Source: Marisimplicoccus sp964437815
GTDB taxonomy: Bacteria; Bacteroidota; Bacteroidia; Flavobacteriales; Flavobacteriaceae
Assembly (NCBI GenBank): GCA_964437815.1
Contig: CAYTIE010000002.1
Span: forward strand, 15,119 to 79,118
DNA length: 64,000 nucleotides
Direction: 5' to 3'
Shown here: in pieces, positions 60,291 to 64,000 of the stretch
Layout: each line of letters begins with the position of its first letter
Numbering within the stretch: position 1 is the first letter of the stretch
Made by a program: the position numbers and the translations under genes
The notes under the pieces: model-generated
Told to the model about the DNA's origin: nothing
Seen by the model: only the letters and a program-made list of their open reading frames with translations
Databases searched by the model: none

Positions 60291-61649
60291 TTAAAATCCT
60301 AATGCAACTTTTGCTATATAAAAGAATAAAAAGATTCCAAAAATATCATTGGCAGTTGTAATAAATGGTCCAGTTGCAATTGCAGGGTCAATTCCTTGCT
60401 TGTCGAGAATTATTGGGATAAAAGTTCCTACTAATGCTGCAATTACAATAACTCCCATCATCGAACCAGCAATAGTTAGACTCATTAGAAGTTCTTGATT
60501 AACTATTTGACCAAAAATGATTAATATTATCGCTAATGCTAAACCATTTATTAGGCTTAAGCCAACTTCTTTTATTAATCTAGAAAAAAGAGATCCTTTA
60601 ACAAGGTCGTTTGCTAGACCTTGAACAATAATTGCTGAAGACTGTACACCAACATTTCCAGCCATAGCGGCAATTAATGGTGTATAAAAAAACAAATTCC
60701 TCAAATTAGGTTCACTCATTATTTGCTCAAAGTCTTTAAGAATAAATACACTGGCCAATCCCCCAAGTAGACCAAGAAAAAGCCATGGAAGTCTTGCTTT
60801 AGTTAATTGAAAAATAGAATCATTAGCTTCAACCTCTGATGAAATACCAGAAGCTAATTGATAATCTTTTTCAGCTTCATCTTTAATTAAATCAACTATA
60901 TCATCAATAGTAATTCGTCCTAGTAATATTTTTCTATTATTAACAACAGGAATAGCTTCAAGATCATATTTAGACATTACCTTCGCAACTTCTTCACCTT
61001 CTAGGTTAACATTAACATAGTCTACTTTAGGAATATATATGTCTTTGACTCTTGTTCTAGGTTTTGCAGTAAGAAGATCTTTCAACGAAAGTCTTCCTTT
61101 TAACTTATTTCCTGAATCTGTAACATAAATTGAATGCACTCTTGTAACATTTTTTGCTTGTTTTCTAATTTCATCTAAACATTTAGAGATACTTAGATTC
61201 TCATTTACTTTAACTAGCTCTTTAGCCATTAAACCACCAGCAGAATTTTCCCCATATTTAAGTAGCTCCTTAATATCTTCTGCAAGAGAACTATCTTTTA
61301 TTTGAGAAAAAACTCTTGCTTGTCTTTCTTCAGTTAATTCAGAAATAATATCAGTTGCATCATCGGAATCTAATTCTTCAATTTTTTCTGCAATCTCTTT
61401 TTCAGATAAATTTTCAATTATTCCTTCTCTAATATCCTCATCAAGCTCTGCAAGAGCATCAGCACTTTTTTGTTTATCAAAGATTTTAATAATATAGACA
61501 ACCTCAGTTATTTCAAGTAACTCAAATATTTCAGCTATATCAGCATAATGAACATCCTTAAGCTTCTCAATTAATTTACTCTTATCTTCAGATGAAATAA
61601 GTTTTTTAATCCTGTCGATTAATTCTTCGTTGATTTTAAATTGGCTCAT
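60291..61649 (-). CDS. mgtE: Magnesium transporter MgtE
   Basis: This 452-residue protein has an acidic helical N domain (about 1-130), a pair of CBS domains (about 135-255) with ARTRVKDIY-like KPRTRVKDIYIPKVDY, a connecting helix and five membrane helices (about 285-450). The pore motif is LAAMAGNVGVQSS-like (LIAAMAGNVGVQSSAIIVQG). The N and CBS domains sense intracellular Mg2+ and gate the channel. The start overlaps rsmA by 14 bp. Confidence 0.95.
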   Translation of the reverse strand: MSQFKINEELIDRIKKLISSEDKSKLIEKLKDVHYADIAEIFELLEITEVVYIIKIFDKQKSADALAELDEDIREGIIENLSEKEIAEKIEELDSDDATDIISELTEERQARVFSQIKDSSLAEDIKELLKYGENSAGGLMAKELVKVNENLSISKCLDEIRKQAKNVTRVHSIYVTDSGNKLKGRLSLKDLLTAKPRTRVKDIYIPKVDYVNVNLEGEEVAKVMSKYDLEAIPVVNNRKILLGRITIDDIVDLIKDEAEKDYQLASGISSEVEANDSIFQLTKARLPWLFLGLLGGLASVFILKDFEQIMSEPNLRNLFFYTPLIAAMAGNVGVQSSAIIVQGLANDLVKGSLFSRLIKEVGLSLINGLALAIILIIFGQIVNQELLMSLTIAGSMMGVIVIAALVGTFIPIILDKQGIDPAIATGPFITTANDIFGIFLFFYIAKVALGF

Positions 61650-62415
61650 TACTAATAATTTGAGTTAATTTAACGAATTCAGAACTTGATAATTGTTCAG
61701 GTCTGTATTCAAAGATACTATCTTCTAGGATAACTTCTGGAATATCTAATTTTTTTAAAGAATTTTTTATTTTTTTTCTTCTTTGTTGAAAAGAAAGCTT
61801 TACAATTTTGAAAAGTAATTTTTCATCACAACCTATTTTAATAGATTTTTTTCTTCTTAAAGATAATACTGAAGAATTTACTTTTGGTTTTGGCTTAAAA
61901 ACATTTGGATTTACATCAAAATTAATTTTAACATCATAGTATAATTGTGTTAGTACCGACAATATTCCATAAGCTTTAGTTCCGCTATCACTACAAATTC
62001 TAGTAGCTACCTCTTTTTGGAACATTCCAGTTAATGAGCTTACAATATTTCTGTTTTCAATTACTTTAAAAATAATTTGAGATGAAATATTATAAGGGAA
62101 ATTACCAATTATCAATATTTCATTGTCTTTATAGGATTGTAAATCATATTTAAGAAAATTGGCAGATACTATTTCCAAATTTTTATTTTGATATTTCTTT
62201 TCCAAGTATTCTATACACTCATTATCAATTTCTATAATAGATAAATTTTTTGCAGAGTCAATTAGATGATCTGTTAATGCTCCCATCCCTGGACCAACTT
62301 CAACTATTTGTTTATGTTTTTTGAAATCTACTAACGCAATTATCTTATTAGCAATATTATAATCTGAAAGAAAATGTTGACCAATTTTTTTTTTCGGTTT
62401 TACATTTTTTTTCAT
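61636..62415 (-). CDS. rsmA: 16S rRNA (adenine1518/1519-N6)-dimethyltransferase RsmA
   Basis: This 259-residue methyltransferase, also known as KsgA, dimethylates two adenosines near the 3' end of 16S rRNA. Motifs are QHFLSDYNIANKI at the start, the SAM-binding EVGPGMGALT (about 39-48) and the catalytic NFPYNISSQI (about 104-113). Length is normal. It is 2 bp after serS and overlaps mgtE by 14 bp; this gene order is common in flavobacteria. Confidence 0.96.
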   Translation of the reverse strand: MKKNVKPKKKIGQHFLSDYNIANKIIALVDFKKHKQIVEVGPGMGALTDHLIDSAKNLSIIEIDNECIEYLEKKYQNKNLEIVSANFLKYDLQSYKDNEILIIGNFPYNISSQIIFKVIENRNIVSSLTGMFQKEVATRICSDSGTKAYGILSVLTQLYYDVKINFDVNPNVFKPKPKVNSSVLSLRRKKSIKIGCDEKLLFKIVKLSFQQRRKKIKNSLKKLDIPEVILEDSIFEYRPEQLSSSEFVKLTQIISNEPI

Positions 62416-62417
62416 TT

Positions 62418-63692
62418 CTACTTGATAATATCAAATCCAGTATATGGTACTAAAACATTAGGAATTATAATTCCTTCTTTTGTTTGATTATTTTCTAATA
62501 GTGCAGACATAACTCTTGGAAGAGCAAGAGAACTTCCATTTAAGGTATGGAGATGTTTGTTTTTTCCATCTTCAGCTTTGTATCTTAAATTTAGTCTATT
62601 AGATTGAAAAGTTTTAAAATTAGAAACTGAGCTGATTTCTAACCATTTGTTTTGACCTTTAGAGTAGACTTCAAAGTCATATGTAATAGCAGATGTAAAC
62701 CCTAAATCTCCAGTACAAAGGTTAACAATCCTATAATCTAATTTTAGCTCATTTAATATTGATTTTACATGTGATATCATCTTATCAAATGCTTCTTTGG
62801 ATTTATCAGGATGTTCAATTCTTACTATTTCAACTTTATCAAATTGATGAATTCTATTTAATCCTCTAACTTCAGATCCATAGCTTCCTGCTTCTCTTCT
62901 AAAACAAGGTGTATAAGCAGTCATACAAACAGGTAATTCATTATTTTCTATTATAACATCTCGATAAAGATTGGTTAGAGGAACTTCAGAAGTTGGGATT
63001 AAATATAAATTATCATTTCCTATATGGTACATTTGTCCATCTTTATCTGGAAGTTGACCAGTACCAAAAGCTGATTCTTGATTTACTAGATGAGGAACAT
63101 TGTACTCTGAATACCCCGCATCAATATTTTTATCTAAGAAATAACTAATCAAAGCTCTTTGAAGTTTAGCTCCAGCTCCTTTATATACAGGAAATCCGGA
63201 ACCAGTTATTTTACTTCCAAGTTCAAAATCTAGGATATCATATTCTTTAGAAATATCCCAATGATTTTTATATCCTTTATTTTCTTTTATACCCTTATTG
63301 CTAATAAAAATTTCAAGATTATCTTCTTCACTTGAACCTTCTGGAACTTCATCATCCGGAATATTGGGCATTTTGATAAGATTATCATTTAGCTCTTTTT
63401 TAATTGAATCTAATTTTTCTGAAATTTTTTTAGATTCAGATTTAAGTGCAGATGATTTTTTCTTAAGCTCATCAACACTTTTATCTGATTCATTGGACTT
63501 AAAAATTTCTGCAATTTCTTTTGAAATTGTATTTGATTCGAAAAGAATTTCTTCAAGATTTTGTTGGAGTTTTTTTCTTGAGAGGTCTAATTCAATAACT
63601 TTATCAACCACTTCTAAATTATCAAATTTTCTTTTTTTTAAACCTTTAACGATTTCCTCTTTATTCTTTCTAAACCTGTAAATCGAAAGCAT
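62418..63692 (-). CDS. serS: Seryl-tRNA synthetase
   Basis: This 424-residue class II synthetase charges tRNA-Ser. It has the N-terminal long coiled-coil arm (about 1-110), motif 2 TPCFRREAGSYGSEVRGLNR near 265-284 and motif 3 NGSSLALPRVMSALLENN near 385-402. Length is normal. It starts 26 bp after the end of ribF on the same strand. Confidence 0.97.
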   Translation of the reverse strand: MLSIYRFRKNKEEIVKGLKKRKFDNLEVVDKVIELDLSRKKLQQNLEEILFESNTISKEIAEIFKSNESDKSVDELKKKSSALKSESKKISEKLDSIKKELNDNLIKMPNIPDDEVPEGSSEEDNLEIFISNKGIKENKGYKNHWDISKEYDILDFELGSKITGSGFPVYKGAGAKLQRALISYFLDKNIDAGYSEYNVPHLVNQESAFGTGQLPDKDGQMYHIGNDNLYLIPTSEVPLTNLYRDVIIENNELPVCMTAYTPCFRREAGSYGSEVRGLNRIHQFDKVEIVRIEHPDKSKEAFDKMISHVKSILNELKLDYRIVNLCTGDLGFTSAITYDFEVYSKGQNKWLEISSVSNFKTFQSNRLNLRYKAEDGKNKHLHTLNGSSLALPRVMSALLENNQTKEGIIIPNVLVPYTGFDIIK

Positions 63693-63718
63693 TTATATAA
63701 TTTTTATTAAATATAAAC

Positions 63719-64000
63719 TTATTTGTTGATTAATTTGAGACAAAATTGTTCATCTTTTTTTAGTTGAATCTTAAGTTTATCTATTGAAGAAAATTTTTCC
63801 TCATCTCTAATTTTATTGATTATCTCTATAGATATAGTTTTATTATAGATGTTATCTTTAAAATTAAAAAAATGAATTTCTAATGATTTATTTCTACCCC
63901 CAATTGTTGGTCTTACTCCAATATTCATCATACCAAAGTAAATACTAGAATTAAGTATAGTCTTAACAAGATAAACTCCATTCTTTGGTATTATTTTATA
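63719..64000 (-). CDS. ribF: Riboflavin kinase/FAD synthetase RibF, C-terminal part (partial)
   Basis: The minus-strand frame is open from the window edge (64000) to the stop at 63719, giving 93 residues of the protein's end. NGVYLVKT and IYFGMMNIGVRPTIGG followed by LEIHFFNF are hallmarks of the riboflavin kinase domain, which phosphorylates riboflavin to FMN. The N-terminal FMN adenylyltransferase domain and the start lie outside the window. ribF followed by serS is a familiar flavobacterial order. Confidence 0.9.
   Translation of the reverse strand, partial: YKIIPKNGVYLVKTILNSSIYFGMMNIGVRPTIGGRNKSLEIHFFNFKDNIYNKTISIEIINKIRDEEKFSSIDKLKIQLKKDEQFCLKLINK

Noticed and set aside
1..64000. CRISPR arrays, insertion sequences, phage genes, toxin-antitoxin or defence islands
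   Set aside because: No regularly spaced repeats, transposases, integrases or defence proteins were recognised; apart from the small XRE pair the gene content is core housekeeping.

Overview
The window is a gene-dense, AT-rich (roughly 30% G+C by eye) piece of a Bacteroidota chromosome, most likely an uncultured marine member of the Flavobacteriales with a streamlined genome. Four things point there. The first is the flavobacterial synteny block infB - SPOR protein - alternative complex III (actABCDEF) - coxBA. The second is the TAnnTTTG promoter element, which recurs upstream of many genes, with Shine-Dalgarno-like sequences mostly absent. The third is a set of Bacteroidota-type proteins: CxxC-less thioredoxin, DUF2723, DUF420, caa3-type subunit IV, and TonB with its YPGC-type C-terminal domain. 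The fourth is near-zero spacing between genes. The lineage is an inference; there is no rRNA in the window.

Layout. 1-5.8 kb: the end of glyS, xth, a serine hydrolase and cation/proton antiporter pair on the minus strand, an NtrY-like histidine kinase, a bacilliredoxin and a dCMP deaminase. 5.8-9.8 kb: a small membrane protein and the class Ia ribonucleotide reductase genes nrdB-nrdA. 9.9-20.3 kb: a small secreted protein, a PiT phosphate transporter, a CxxC-less thioredoxin, a minus-strand pair (BNR/sortilin-like exported protein and a DUF2723 membrane protein related to the TMEM260 O-mannosyltransferases), and a sterol-desaturase-family hydroxylase. 20.3-24.3 kb: tRNA-Gln, an intrinsic terminator or attenuator, then nusA-infB. 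24.3-45.97 kb: a long plus-strand respiratory region. It runs ACIII (actA-F), coxB, coxA, then ruvB, maeB, ruvA, gcvH, tonB, and then ctaB, two subunit III proteins, subunit IV, two SCO-like proteins, DUF420 and a small membrane protein. A 100-N scaffold gap removes the start and signal peptide of actA. 46-53.1 kb: a membrane protein plus XRE repressor pair, followed by a MacB-type ABC exporter (ATPase, two permeases, adaptor, TolC) and tsaB. 53.1-57.8 kb: a minus-strand envelope block nadK-uppS-bamA-ompH. 57.9-64 kb: pdxJ, an alpha/beta hydrolase and a GNAT protein on plus, converging on ribF(partial)-serS-rsmA-mgtE-arsC on minus.

How it works together. The central third encodes a complete menaquinol-to-oxygen chain: ACIII oxidises menaquinol, passes electrons to ActA/ActE haems and on to a caa3-type oxidase. 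Haem O farnesylation (CtaB) and CuA assembly (SCO) are encoded downstream; no haem A synthase is seen here. A 17-nt palindrome with Fur-family 7-1-7 geometry sits between the divergent SPOR gene and actA and is a candidate operator for the chain. No mobile elements, CRISPR arrays, rRNA or phage genes were seen.

I did not find a clearly new defence or biosynthetic system. The most system-like element is the membrane protein/XRE pair at 46.06-46.70 kb. Its TTG-N20-TAAGTTTG promoter is flanked by a perfect 9-bp inverted repeat, and it lies directly upstream of the efflux operon. Regulatory calls rest on pattern reading only and need transcript data.
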